Below are positions 46,069-54,540 of a DNA stretch of 64,000 nucleotides, piece after piece. Below the pieces are notes generated by a model. It was not told the DNA's origin and ran no database searches. It was given only the letters and a program-made list of their open reading frames with translations. The stretch is from contig CAWHOW010000007.1 of assembly GCA_963831005.1 (NCBI GenBank), positions 1 through 64,000 of the forward strand, written 5' to 3'. Source of the stretch: CAWHOW01 sp963831005 (GTDB lineage: Bacteria; Bacteroidota; Bacteroidia; Bacteroidales; CG2-30-32-10). Every line of letters begins with the position of its first letter. The stretch's first letter is position 1. The translations under genes were made by a program, and so were the position numbers.

Positions 46069-47614
46069 ATGAAAAGACTATTATTTATTTTATCATTTGC
46101 AAGTTTGACAATTGTAACAAATGCACAAACTCCCAAATGGCTATGGGCAAAAAGCGCAAGTGGAAAAGTTAGTGAATACGCAAATTCCGTTGCTGCAGAT
46201 GCTTTAGGGAATAGTTATATGATAGGTCAGTTCGATGACACTCTTTACTTTGGCACCACATCTTTAATTAGCACGGTTAATGGTAATTTATTTATTGCAA
46301 AATACAATCCAGAGGGTAATGTACTATGGGCAAAAAGTATAAGTGGAATTTATGGCAACAGTATTACGATTGATACAAACTATAATTTATATATTACAGG
46401 AAGTTTTGCAGGGTCAACAGTTGTTTTAGGTAGTTCTACATTGATTAATACTGACCCGACAGGTAACAATGAAGACATGTTTATTGCAAAATTCGATAGC
46501 AATGGAAATGTGCTTTGGGCAAAAAGTGCAGGTAGTCTTAACTATGATGATAGTTATGGTGTCAAGACCGACACAAAAGGTAATGTATTAATAACAGGAT
46601 ATTTTTCTGGTCCTAGTATTATATTTGGGAATGACACATTCTACAATAATAATACTGATACTACTTCTGATATATTTATTGCAAAATATAATTCCAATGG
46701 CAATTTGCTATGGGCTAAAACTGCAGGCGGGAAGAGTGTTGATTGGTCAGCGGGTATTGCGACCGATTCCTTTGGGGATGTATATATATCTGGTACGTTT
46801 GACAGCGATACACTTTCATTTGATAGCATAAAATTATATGGAGGAGGTGATTTTATTGCAAAATATGATTCATCAGGTAATGTATTATGGGCAAAAAGAG
46901 TGTACAAAAGTTGTAATGGTTGCGGAAGCGGTAGTAATTATGGAATTGCTACGGATGTGGATAATAAGGTATATATTACCGGCTCGTTTGCATGTTCTAT
47001 TGCTTTTGGAATTGATACTTTAAATGCAAGCTATATTGATGTTTATATTGCCAAATATGATGCGTTAGGAAATGTTTTATGGGCAAAAAGAGCAGGTGGA
47101 ATAGATGACGATGCAGGGACAGGTATAACAACAGATTCAGATAAGAACATATATATTACCGGGAATTATACAAGTCCTACAATTAACTTTGACAGCATAG
47201 TTTTAACTAATGACAGTGCAGGTTATAATGATATATTTGTTGCAAAGTATGATACATCTGGCAAAGTTCTTTGGGCTGTAAGAGCTGGTGGTTACAATGA
47301 TGATTTATGTCGTGGGGGTATTGCTATTGATAGAAATAAAAATTTATATATAAGTGGAATGTACTGGAATTCTCCTATAATATTTGGCAGTGATACTTTA
47401 AATAATGATGGTTATTATGATGCTTTCATTGCAAAATTAGGTTTTGATACTATTACTGGAATAAAAGAAATAAACAATAAGGCAGGTAATATTGCAGTTT
47501 ATCCCAACCCCACAACAGGTAATATAACTATTGAATCTCTGCAAAAATCAACAATATGTCTTGTCCTGAAATAGGTTTACACAAAAATGTAAATTTACAT
47601 CAGACAAAACAGAT

Positions 47615-47947
47615 ATGATAAAAGAAAAAGAAAAAATCATTGCTGAGTATTTAGCCGGAGGCATTAGCTACCGCCAATTACAAGCAAAGTATGGATTTGA
47701 CTTCAGAACCATACATGGTTGGGTTCAACAGTTCAGAGGACGATACACTACTTCAAATAAGCCAGCCAAATCAAAAATAGCAAAACAAAATCAGCCAACA
47801 GAGGCACTTTCCAAAGAAGTAAAATTGCTGCAAGCTGAACTCCGAAGATTACAATTGCACAACGAATTACTTGAAGCCATGATAGATATTGGTAAAGACC
47901 AATTCGGGATAGATTTGCGAAAAAAATCTGGCACCAAGCAATCATGA
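47615..47947 (+). CDS. IS3 transposase orfA
   Basis: A 110-residue protein: helix-turn-helix (KIIAEYLAGGISYRQLQAKYGFDFRTIHGWVQQF) followed by a leucine-zipper-like helix (EVKLLQAELRRLQLHNELLEAMI). It binds the IS ends and regulates transposition. The stop overlaps the orfB start (ATGA), so orfB is translated by coupling here rather than by an obvious slippery heptamer. Confidence 0.92.
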   Translation: MIKEKEKIIAEYLAGGISYRQLQAKYGFDFRTIHGWVQQFRGRYTTSNKPAKSKIAKQNQPTEALSKEVKLLQAELRRLQLHNELLEAMIDIGKDQFGIDLRKKSGTKQS

Positions 47948-48858
47948 AAGTAGAGCAAAGCAGGCCTTATTCAAAAATAGAAGAGCTTTGTTCATTGCTT
48001 GGTTATTCAAGGCAAGCCTATTATCAAGGGAAAAAACATCAGGAAAAGATTATTTTGAGTGAAGAATTACTATTGCAAGAAGTACATTGTCACCGAAAAA
48101 TAATGAAACGGCTTGGAGGAAGGAAGTTAATGATAAAAATGCAACTATTTATGCAGCAGCATGCAATAGGTATTGGTAGGGATTCGTTTTTTGATTTGCT
48201 TCGAGAACATGGATTGCTGATACGAAAGCGAAAAAACAGAAAACCCATTACAACAAATAGCAGGCATTGGCTAAAAAAATATCCGAACTTAATAGAAGAT
48301 TTTATTCCAATTGCGGCAAATCAATTATGGGTTAGCGATATTACCTATATCCACGTAGGGACAGGGTTTGCTTATCTTTCGTTAATCACAGATGCATACT
48401 CACGGAAAATAGTTGGATTTTATTTGAGCCAAAATTTATCAGCAAATGGCTGTGAAATGGCTTTGCGAATGGCTTTCAAATCATTGCCTGAAAAACATCG
48501 GCTTATGCATCATTCAGATAGAGGAGTTCAATATTGCAGTTATGATTATGTAGAGTTATTGGAAAAACAGCATATTCGTATTAGCATGACACAAACAGGA
48601 GATCCTTTAGATAATGCTATTGCAGAAAGAGTGAATGGTATATTAAAAAGCGAATTGTTAGAAAACATTTATCCCGATTTTAATATTGCCCGGGATGAAG
48701 TTGCAAAAGCAATCAGCATCTATAATTTTCTTCGACCACATTCCAGCATTGATATGCTCACACCAGTTGATGCCCATGTTATGGAAGGTGTTATCAAAAA
48801 ACGATGGAAAAATTATTATGCTCTTAAAAAAGAACAGGAGGTGCTTATGGAAATATAG
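47944..48858 (+). CDS. IS3 transposase orfB (DDE integrase)
   Basis: A 304-residue rve-type integrase core. LWVSDITYIHV gives Asp132, MHHSDRGVQY gives Asp192, and DNAIAERVNGILKSE gives Glu228; the D-D and D-E spacing of 59 and 35 residues is canonical for IS3. The N-terminal HTH_21-like segment includes LGGRKLMIKM. Full length and intact, so the element may be active. Confidence 0.95.
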   Translation: MKVEQSRPYSKIEELCSLLGYSRQAYYQGKKHQEKIILSEELLLQEVHCHRKIMKRLGGRKLMIKMQLFMQQHAIGIGRDSFFDLLREHGLLIRKRKNRKPITTNSRHWLKKYPNLIEDFIPIAANQLWVSDITYIHVGTGFAYLSLITDAYSRKIVGFYLSQNLSANGCEMALRMAFKSLPEKHRLMHHSDRGVQYCSYDYVELLEKQHIRISMTQTGDPLDNAIAERVNGILKSELLENIYPDFNIARDEVAKAISIYNFLRPHSSIDMLTPVDAHVMEGVIKKRWKNYYALKKEQEVLMEI

Positions 48859-48879
48859 GTTTTTTTAGGAATACACAGA

Positions 48880-49029
48880 ATGCGTAATAAAAGCAAATCC
48901 ACTACAAAGTGTAAACTCTATAACGGATTATTATGCTATCTGACCGGGGTATTCCTGGCGAGTTGCTCCTCAGCAGAGCCCGCTTCCGCTTCTTCCGGTG
49001 ATGCAAATGTAAATATTATTCAAGATTAA
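48880..49029 (+). CDS. 49-residue lipoprotein-like ORF inside the IS3 element
   Basis: Encodes a basic N-terminus (MRNKSKSTTKCK), a hydrophobic stretch (LLCYLTGVFLASC) ending in a lipobox-like LASC, then a short Ser/Ala-rich tail (SSAEPASASSGD). It lies between the orfB stop and the right end of the IS. It could be a passenger, or the 5' fragment of a lipoprotein gene captured by the element. No ribosome binding site is obvious. Too short for homology by eye. Confidence 0.4.
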   Translation: MRNKSKSTTKCKLYNGLLCYLTGVFLASCSSAEPASASSGDANVNIIQD

Positions 49030-49293
49030 AAATTAATGTAAATTTGTGTTAGGATTAAAAAACTTTTGTAAACTTGTCTTAGGATTTTTAATCAAAATGT
49101 GTAAACTATTTTCAGGACGATACAATAGAAATTATAGATATACAAGGACAGACAATTTTACAACAGACAGCGCAGCAAGGCAAAACAGACATTGACATAA
49201 GCGGACTTGCAAAAGGGGTTTACATTTTAAGACTGTGCAGCAATGACAAGACAGCAGTTGCAAGGATAGTTAAAGAGTGACATTTACAGCCCA

Positions 49294-49416
49294 TAACTTA
49301 CTTGCTTCAATGGCGGGTGGTTGACAGGATAGAGCAGTGTTCTTTAAAATTATTATTTCGGCGGACACGTCAGACTGTCGTCTGACAAGTCCGCCACTGC
49401 AAGCAATGCTGGTCGT
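49294..49416. repeat. attC-like imperfect palindrome with inner hairpin
   Basis: The left side TAACTTACTTGCTTCAATGG (49294 on) followed by CGGG is matched by the reverse complement of the right side, which reads GTAACGACCAGCATTGCTTG then CAGTGGCGG (to 49416). Between them lies a strong hairpin at 49360-49395: GGCGGAC, GTCAGAC, loop TGTC, GTCTGAC, GTCCGCC. The overall size, and the AAC-type and GTT-type ends, resemble an integron attC site, but the R' consensus is only partly met and no integrase is in the window. Confidence 0.5.
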
Positions 49417-49531
49417 TACCTGCAATTGCTAGAAAAATTTTTAACCAACAGAAAACGGTGCAAAACTTTTAAAAGTAGTAGCACATAAAGGACAATAAAA
49501 TTATTAAATTTGTACAAAATTAAAGACACAA

Positions 49532-50506
49532 ATGGAGACAATAAAATTCATTGATTTATTTTGTGGTATAGGTGGCTTCCATGTTGCAATGGACGAAGCT
49601 TGCAGAGAGAATAATCTTATACCCGAATGTGTTTTTTCTTCAGACATTGACACGCATTGCCAAGACAGTTATGAAGCCAACTTTGGACTCAGACCGACAG
49701 GCGATATTACAAAAGTTAATGAAAAGGATATTCCCGACCACGACATTTTATTTGCTGGTTTTCCTTGTCAACCGTTTAGCATCATAGGACAAATGCAAGG
49801 ATTTAATGACATTCGTGGCACTCTGTTTTTCGACATTGCAAGAATAATCAAACATAAAAAGCCAAAGGCTTTTATTTTAGAAAACGTAAAGCAACTTGTC
49901 GGACATAATGAAGGCAAGACGCTAAAGACAATTTTAAAAACCTTAGAAAAAGATTTAGGTTACAATGTTCATTTTGCCGTTTTGAATGCGCTTGATTATG
50001 GACTTCCTCAAAAACGTGAACGTGTAATTATTGTTGGACACCGTGAGCCTATAATGTTTAGCTATCCTTCACCTGTCCGCCCATTCAAACCACTTTCAGC
50101 GATTCTTGAGAAGAAGGTTGATAAAAAACATTATGCATCTGATTATATCACCCAGAAACGCAAAGAAAGTCATAATTCAGCCTATAAACTTTCAATATGG
50201 CATGAAAACAAAGCAGGTAATATTTGTTCATATCCATACTCTTGCGCTTTACGTGCAGGCGCATCATATAACTATTTACTTGTAAATGGAGAAAGACGGT
50301 TGACACCAAGAGAAATGTTTAGATTACAAGGTTTCCCTGACAGCTATAAAATTATTGTATCAGACGGACACGCAAGGAAGCAAGCTGGAAATGCAGTTCC
50401 TGTAAATATTGTAAAAGCAGTTATTTTAAAACTATTACCATATGTTGCTACTTCAATGGATATGGCTACTGTAATAAGGGAATACGACGTTAACTATGGA
50501 GAATAA
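49532..50506 (+). CDS. DNA (cytosine-5) methyltransferase of a type II R-M system
   Basis: A 324-residue protein with the m5C motifs in order: I IDLFCGIGGFHVAM, IV GFPCQPFS (catalytic Cys in PCQ), VI ENVKQL, VIII QKRERVIIVG, IX-X RRLTPREMFRLQGFPDSY and QAGNAVPVNIV. It protects host DNA from the endonuclease encoded next. The target-recognition region between VIII and IX is about 90 residues, so a single specificity is expected; the site cannot be read from sequence. It overlaps the next gene by 11 bp. Confidence 0.95.
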   Translation: METIKFIDLFCGIGGFHVAMDEACRENNLIPECVFSSDIDTHCQDSYEANFGLRPTGDITKVNEKDIPDHDILFAGFPCQPFSIIGQMQGFNDIRGTLFFDIARIIKHKKPKAFILENVKQLVGHNEGKTLKTILKTLEKDLGYNVHFAVLNALDYGLPQKRERVIIVGHREPIMFSYPSPVRPFKPLSAILEKKVDKKHYASDYITQKRKESHNSAYKLSIWHENKAGNICSYPYSCALRAGASYNYLLVNGERRLTPREMFRLQGFPDSYKIIVSDGHARKQAGNAVPVNIVKAVILKLLPYVATSMDMATVIREYDVNYGE

Positions 50507-51248
50507 TAAATCACCTAAATTAAGAACAGTTAATAAGTCTGTTCCAGCATTTCAGCTAAACGAATTCCCAAATGAATTTCCATTCGCACTTGGCAAAGAA
50601 TTAATTTATCTTCTTGCCTCAAAAGGTAAGCCTGAACTTGAAGGTTCTGATTGGGAAAATATTTTTGCTATTTGTATTGGCGCTGATTGGAAACCATCAA
50701 ACGTAGGGCTTGATGATGTTGTTATGGGCAATACTGCATGGGGTGCAAAGACTGTAAAAGCTATAAAACCGTCAACACAGAAAAAAGTAAGGCTAATTTC
50801 AGGACGAAACTCGCCCAATTATTCATTTGGTCAACGTAGCGACCAAAAAGCAGATGCAGGTTTAATTGGTAAACTTGTTCTTGATATTTGGAACGAGAGA
50901 GTTTCATCCATTCGTGAAAAGTTTAAGCATTTGCGAACAGTAGTACTTATCAAATCCGACGACCTCTCAGAAGTTGTAGTTTTTGAATTTGACACCATTC
51001 GATATGATTATGAACTTTACAATTGGGAATGGAACAAAAACAACAATCTTATTGGAACACATAAAACGACAGACGAACATTGTTTTACTTGGCAACCTCA
51101 CGGCTCACAGTTTACAATTATCGAAGATGTTCCCGAAAAGAAGTTGATTATAAGAATTAAACAACCGGAGAAACTTGACAAGGAAAAAACATTAAAAGCC
51201 CTTGGCTTTAATAAATCTTGGATAACAGTAATTCACCAAAATGGCTGA
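50496..51248 (+). CDS. type II restriction endonuclease (probable)
   Basis: A 250-residue protein, assigned mainly by position between an m5C methylase and Vsr with overlaps on both sides. GLDDVVMGNTAWGAKTVKA (about 72-90) could hold a PD-(D/E)xK-like acidic and Lys pair, followed by RLISGRNSPNYSFGQRSD. It may belong to the LlaMI-type group (CCNGG cutters), from memory and with low certainty. The specificity should match the adjacent methylase. Confidence 0.75.
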   Translation: MENNKSPKLRTVNKSVPAFQLNEFPNEFPFALGKELIYLLASKGKPELEGSDWENIFAICIGADWKPSNVGLDDVVMGNTAWGAKTVKAIKPSTQKKVRLISGRNSPNYSFGQRSDQKADAGLIGKLVLDIWNERVSSIREKFKHLRTVVLIKSDDLSEVVVFEFDTIRYDYELYNWEWNKNNNLIGTHKTTDEHCFTWQPHGSQFTIIEDVPEKKLIIRIKQPEKLDKEKTLKALGFNKSWITVIHQNG

Positions 51249-51651
51249 TGTTTTTTCAAAAGAACAGCGTAGCCAAATTATGCGACAAGTTAAAAGTAGT
51301 CGTAATAAATCAACAGAAATAAAACTAATTAATTTCTTCAAAGAATACTCTATTACAGGTTGGCGCAGACAGTATAAATTATTTGGCAAACCTGATTTTG
51401 TATTTCTCAAAACAAAAACTGCAATCTTTGTTGACGGTTGCTTTTGGCATGGGCATAATTGTAGGAATACAAAGCCACAGGACAATAAAGATTATTGGTC
51501 AACTAAAGTTATGAGAAATAAAAAAAGAGATAAAGAGGTAACAAAACACTTGACAGACATAGGCTGGACTGTAATACGACTTTGGGAGTGTGTGCTAAAT
51601 GACAAAGACTACCTTGAAAAAAGAATAAAAAAGCAACAGCATGTAACTTAG
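51241..51651 (+). CDS. vsr: very short patch repair endonuclease
   Basis: A 136-residue Vsr: FSKEQRSQIMRQVKSSRNKSTEI at the N-terminus, PDFVFLKTKTAIFVDGCFWHGHNC with the catalytic Asp and zinc Cys/His, and VIRLWECVL. It nicks at T:G mismatches created by deamination of the m5C made by the methylase. The start overlaps the nuclease gene by 8 bp, and the stop lies in the direct repeat at 51644. Confidence 0.95.
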   Translation: MADVFSKEQRSQIMRQVKSSRNKSTEIKLINFFKEYSITGWRRQYKLFGKPDFVFLKTKTAIFVDGCFWHGHNCRNTKPQDNKDYWSTKVMRNKKRDKEVTKHLTDIGWTVIRLWECVLNDKDYLEKRIKKQQHVT

Positions 51652-51670
51652 CATTGCTTCAATGGCAGCT
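51644..51670. repeat. 3' direct repeat bounding the R-M cassette
   Basis: TAACTTAGCATTGCTTCAAT followed by GGCAGCT resembles TAACTTACTTGCTTCAATGG at 49294. The vsr stop codon is inside it. Together they flank the methylase, nuclease and vsr genes. Confidence 0.6.
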
Positions 51671-51699
51671 AATTATACTCGCCAGTCTGTTGGAAAGAT

Positions 51700-51791
51700 T
51701 TATTAGAACAAACGAACATTCGAACTAAGAACTAATGACCTAATGACAATGAGTGACTATTAATTTCAATGAATGACACGAAGTAAATGAC
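51700..51791. repeat. dispersed repeat, inverse copy of 18333-18419
   Basis: The reverse complement carries GTCATTTACTTCGTGTCATT, TCATTG and TTCGAATGTTCG in the same order as the first copy. It sits between vsr and the second MBOAT gene. Confidence 0.65.
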
Positions 51792-51802
51792 AATTTTAAT
51801 AC

Positions 51803-53260
51803 ATGCAGCTTAATTCCCTTTTGTTTCTTTTCATTTTTTTGCCGCTTGCGCTGCTGCTTACAATTATTTCAGGCAAAAAGCTTCGCAACCTTGTATTGCT
51901 CATATTCAGCCTTATCTTTTATGTCTGGGGAGGCGTTAGTTATACCCTTGTTATCCTTTCGTCAATTACTATTAATTATGTTGCAGGGCGGCTTTTACAA
52001 AAGAACCTCAATAATGGAAAAGCAAAGGCTATACTCATTGTTAGCATCTGTATCAACATTTTACTTCTTGTAATTTTTAAATACCTGTCTTTCATATTTA
52101 ATAATATTAATACCCTTATTGGTTTCTTTGGCAGCGCCCCTTTCATAATAAAAAAAATAGCAATGCCTTTAAGTATTTCCTTTTTTACATTCTGCAACCT
52201 GTCCTACCTCATTGACATTAAAAGAGAAGATACAACTGCCGAAAGGAATTTCATCAACTTTGCCTTGTATCTTTCATTTTTCCCACGACTTATTGCTGGA
52301 CCCATTGTAAGATATAAAGATGCACAAAGCCAACTGAAGGGAAGAACCATCACACTCGAAAACTTTACTTCGGGAGTGGAGCGCTTTGTGATTGGCCTTG
52401 GTAAAAAGGTTCTGATTGCCGATACTTTCGCAGTAGTTGCAAATTATGTTTTTTCATTGCATGCCCCTGAACTTGCATTTCTCCCTGCATGGATCGGAAT
52501 AATAACATATACCCTGCAATTGTATTTCGACTTTTCGGGCTATTCTGATATGGCTATCGGGCTTGGTCGTATGTTTGGATTTACTATTGCCGAAAACTTC
52601 AACCTTCCCTATATTTCAAAGTCAATACAGGAATTCTGGCAACGATGGCATATATCTTTGTCGGCATGGCTCAGGGATTATATTTTCTCTCCGCTTTCTT
52701 TGAAACTCCGTAACAGCGGTAATGTTGGTATTGCTCTATCCATATTAATTACTTTTTCACTTTGCGGATTATGGCATGGTCCGGCATGGTCGTTTATAGG
52801 TTGGGGTCTTATACATGGCTTTTTCCTGATGATTGAAAGGATAGGATTCGGAAAACAACTAAAAAGAATATGGAGTCCTCTCCGGCATTTATATGTAATC
52901 ATAATAGTGCTGTTCAGTTGGGTTTTCTTTCGCTCCCCCGGTTTGGTTTATGCAATAAAATACTGTTCCGCTATGTTGCATCCTTCATTTCCATCAATAG
53001 CAATGAGTGGACTTAAGGAATATTTTGATAATGCATTTTTTGTTTGTCTTGTAACAGCAATTCTCGGCTCAGCAGGGCTATTCACTTTAATTGGTAATGC
53101 CTGTAAAAATTATTCTTCACGCTTATCCCTTACGGTACGGAATATTACTGAACTTGCTTATTCTTTCATAGAAATGGCAGTCTTGTTTTCAATACTTATT
53201 GTTTCAATCACTTACCTGGCAACCAACAATTACAACCCTTTTATTTATTTCAGGTTTTGA
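51803..53260 (+). CDS. MBOAT-family O-acyltransferase (AlgI-like), second copy
   Basis: 485 residues with about 11-12 membrane helices. MPLSISFFTFCNLSYLIDIKR, EFWQRWHISLSAWLRDYIFSPLSL and CGLWHGPAWSFIGWG (invariant His) are present. It is paired with the SGNH gene 3 bp downstream and is clearly related to, but diverged from, the MBOAT protein at 42811. It probably O-acetylates a surface polysaccharide made by the glycan genes downstream. Confidence 0.93.
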   Translation: MQLNSLLFLFIFLPLALLLTIISGKKLRNLVLLIFSLIFYVWGGVSYTLVILSSITINYVAGRLLQKNLNNGKAKAILIVSICINILLLVIFKYLSFIFNNINTLIGFFGSAPFIIKKIAMPLSISFFTFCNLSYLIDIKREDTTAERNFINFALYLSFFPRLIAGPIVRYKDAQSQLKGRTITLENFTSGVERFVIGLGKKVLIADTFAVVANYVFSLHAPELAFLPAWIGIITYTLQLYFDFSGYSDMAIGLGRMFGFTIAENFNLPYISKSIQEFWQRWHISLSAWLRDYIFSPLSLKLRNSGNVGIALSILITFSLCGLWHGPAWSFIGWGLIHGFFLMIERIGFGKQLKRIWSPLRHLYVIIIVLFSWVFFRSPGLVYAIKYCSAMLHPSFPSIAMSGLKEYFDNAFFVCLVTAILGSAGLFTLIGNACKNYSSRLSLTVRNITELAYSFIEMAVLFSILIVSITYLATNNYNPFIYFRF

Positions 53261-53263
53261 GAG

Positions 53264-54433
53264 ATGATGGAAAAGCATGTACATAGAATTCGCCAAATCA
53301 TGCTATTGCTGGCATTTCTGCCGGTTATTTATTTTCCGGTCTATAATGAATTATATCCTTTGATACATAAAAGGGTCACTGGCCAGGCCCATGTAAATAT
53401 TCCTTTTCCTGAACTCGACCTGAAACATCTTGATAAATTCCCGCAACAATTCAGCGATTATTTTGATGACACTTTGAAAATAAAGGATAAGCTGATACTG
53501 ATGAACAGCCTTTTCAAAATTAAAATTCTTAATGTATCAACTATCAATTCAAAAGTAATTATTGGAAGTAATGGCTGGCTCTTCCTTAAGACCGAGTCTT
53601 TTGAATACTACCAAAACAAAAATCTATATTCATTTTATCAACTTGTATTACTGCAGGCAGTTCTGAAAAGAAGAGCGCACTGGGCAAATGAGCAGGGAAT
53701 GAAGTTTTATCTTGTCATCGCACCCAATAAACATTTCATTTACACCGATCAACTACCCTCAGAGTTTCAAAATGAACCAGGTCTTGACCGTACTGACGAA
53801 CTTATGGCTTTTATGAACAAGGATACGGAAGTCAATATTATTGATCTTAGAAATGTTTTGCGGCAACACAAAGGCCCGATACCATTATATAATAGAACAG
53901 ACAACCATTGGAATGACCTTGGAGCATACTATGCTTACACAGAAATTATTCAAAGGTTGAAGAAAGACTACCCCTCTGTTGGATCACCATTAAAACTAAA
54001 CAGCTTCAGAATCGACAGCAGCAAAGTAGCAGCGGGTTTGGAAGCTATGCTTCTGGATATGGAGGAATGGTACACCGATAAAAAAATAAAACTTATTCCA
54101 CAGTTTAAGGAAAAAGGTGTGAATGGGAAGAAAATGAATTATAAATTTAACGGATGGTTTCCTCTGCCTGATGAATATGAAATTGATAAAGAAACAGGAA
54201 ATGCCGCATTGCCATCAATTGTTGTCATTCGTGATTCATATACTGATTATCTGATACCATTTTTAAAGGAACATTTTAAAAGGAGTGTTTTCATTTTCGA
54301 TGCATGGCGATATAAAGAAAACAGGAATATTATTAATAAAGAAAAACCGAACATAGTCATGCTTATAGTTCTTGACAATGGAATTAACGGGATAACATTA
54401 AATGATTTATTAGAAGATCAGGCTATCCCCTAA
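53264..54433 (+). CDS. AlgJ/AlgX-like SGNH O-acetyltransferase partner
   Basis: 389 residues. N-terminal signal-anchor (IMLLLAFLPVIYFPVYNEL), then NGWLFLKTES, VIAPNKHFIY, the acid/base motif RTDNHWNDLGAYY (Asp213, His215) and VVIRDSYTDYLIPF with the serine. Unlike the 578-residue relative at 41075, it lacks the N-terminal extra domain. It works with the MBOAT protein encoded just upstream. Confidence 0.9.
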   Translation: MMEKHVHRIRQIMLLLAFLPVIYFPVYNELYPLIHKRVTGQAHVNIPFPELDLKHLDKFPQQFSDYFDDTLKIKDKLILMNSLFKIKILNVSTINSKVIIGSNGWLFLKTESFEYYQNKNLYSFYQLVLLQAVLKRRAHWANEQGMKFYLVIAPNKHFIYTDQLPSEFQNEPGLDRTDELMAFMNKDTEVNIIDLRNVLRQHKGPIPLYNRTDNHWNDLGAYYAYTEIIQRLKKDYPSVGSPLKLNSFRIDSSKVAAGLEAMLLDMEEWYTDKKIKLIPQFKEKGVNGKKMNYKFNGWFPLPDEYEIDKETGNAALPSIVVIRDSYTDYLIPFLKEHFKRSVFIFDAWRYKENRNIINKEKPNIVMLIVLDNGINGITLNDLLEDQAIP

Positions 54434-54454
54434 CTCCGAATTACTTTATCACTA

Positions 54455-54540
54455 CATCAGGCATCAGTTGTCAGGCATTAGTCGTCAGGTATTAGGCAAC
54501 AGTCGTCAGGCCCCTGACCTCTGAAGCCTGTCCCCTGATT
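54455..54540. repeat. low-complexity intergenic repeat (GTCAGGCATTA units)
   Basis: Short repeats of GCATCAGTTGTCAG, GCATTAGTCGTCAG and variants with 14- or 21-bp steps. A related stretch (CTGACACCTGTCCCCTGA) lies at about 56480-56521. Confidence 0.5.

Larger units (their letters stand above)
47557..49124 (+). mobile_element. IS3-family insertion sequence (1568 bp) with 3-bp target duplication
   Basis: The ends are inverted repeats: TGTCTTGTCCTGAAATAGG with TTTACAC on the left, and the right end read inward as TGTATCGTCCTGAAAATAG with TTTACAC. Both ends begin TGT. The flanking ATA (47554-47556 and 49125-49127) is the target duplication. The cargo is orfA, orfB and a small lipoprotein-like ORF. 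Near the right end, two related blocks (TTGTGTTAGGATT, TTGTCTTAGGATT) may be extra transposase sites. Confidence 0.93.
46069..49280 (+). pseudogene. SBBP-repeat beta-propeller T9SS protein, split by an IS3 element
   Basis: The 5' part 46069-47556 encodes a signal peptide (ILSFASLTIVTNAQ) and about nine propeller repeats, each with GNVLWAKS, then D...N.YITGSF, then F(x)nDIFIAKYD (SBBP type). It ends in the beginning of a sorting domain (YPNPTTGNITIES). The 3' part 49128-49280 completes it: EIIDIQGQTILQQ, SGLAKGVYILRL, ARIVKE, stop. Removing 47557-49124 and one ATA restores a single frame of 547 codons. As it stands the protein lacks most of its T9SS signal and would not be sorted. A read-through product ends at 47574. 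Confidence 0.95.

Noticed and set aside
49360..49395. Rho-independent terminator
   Set aside because: The stem is strong but no T run follows; it fits better as the inner hairpin of the attC-like palindrome.
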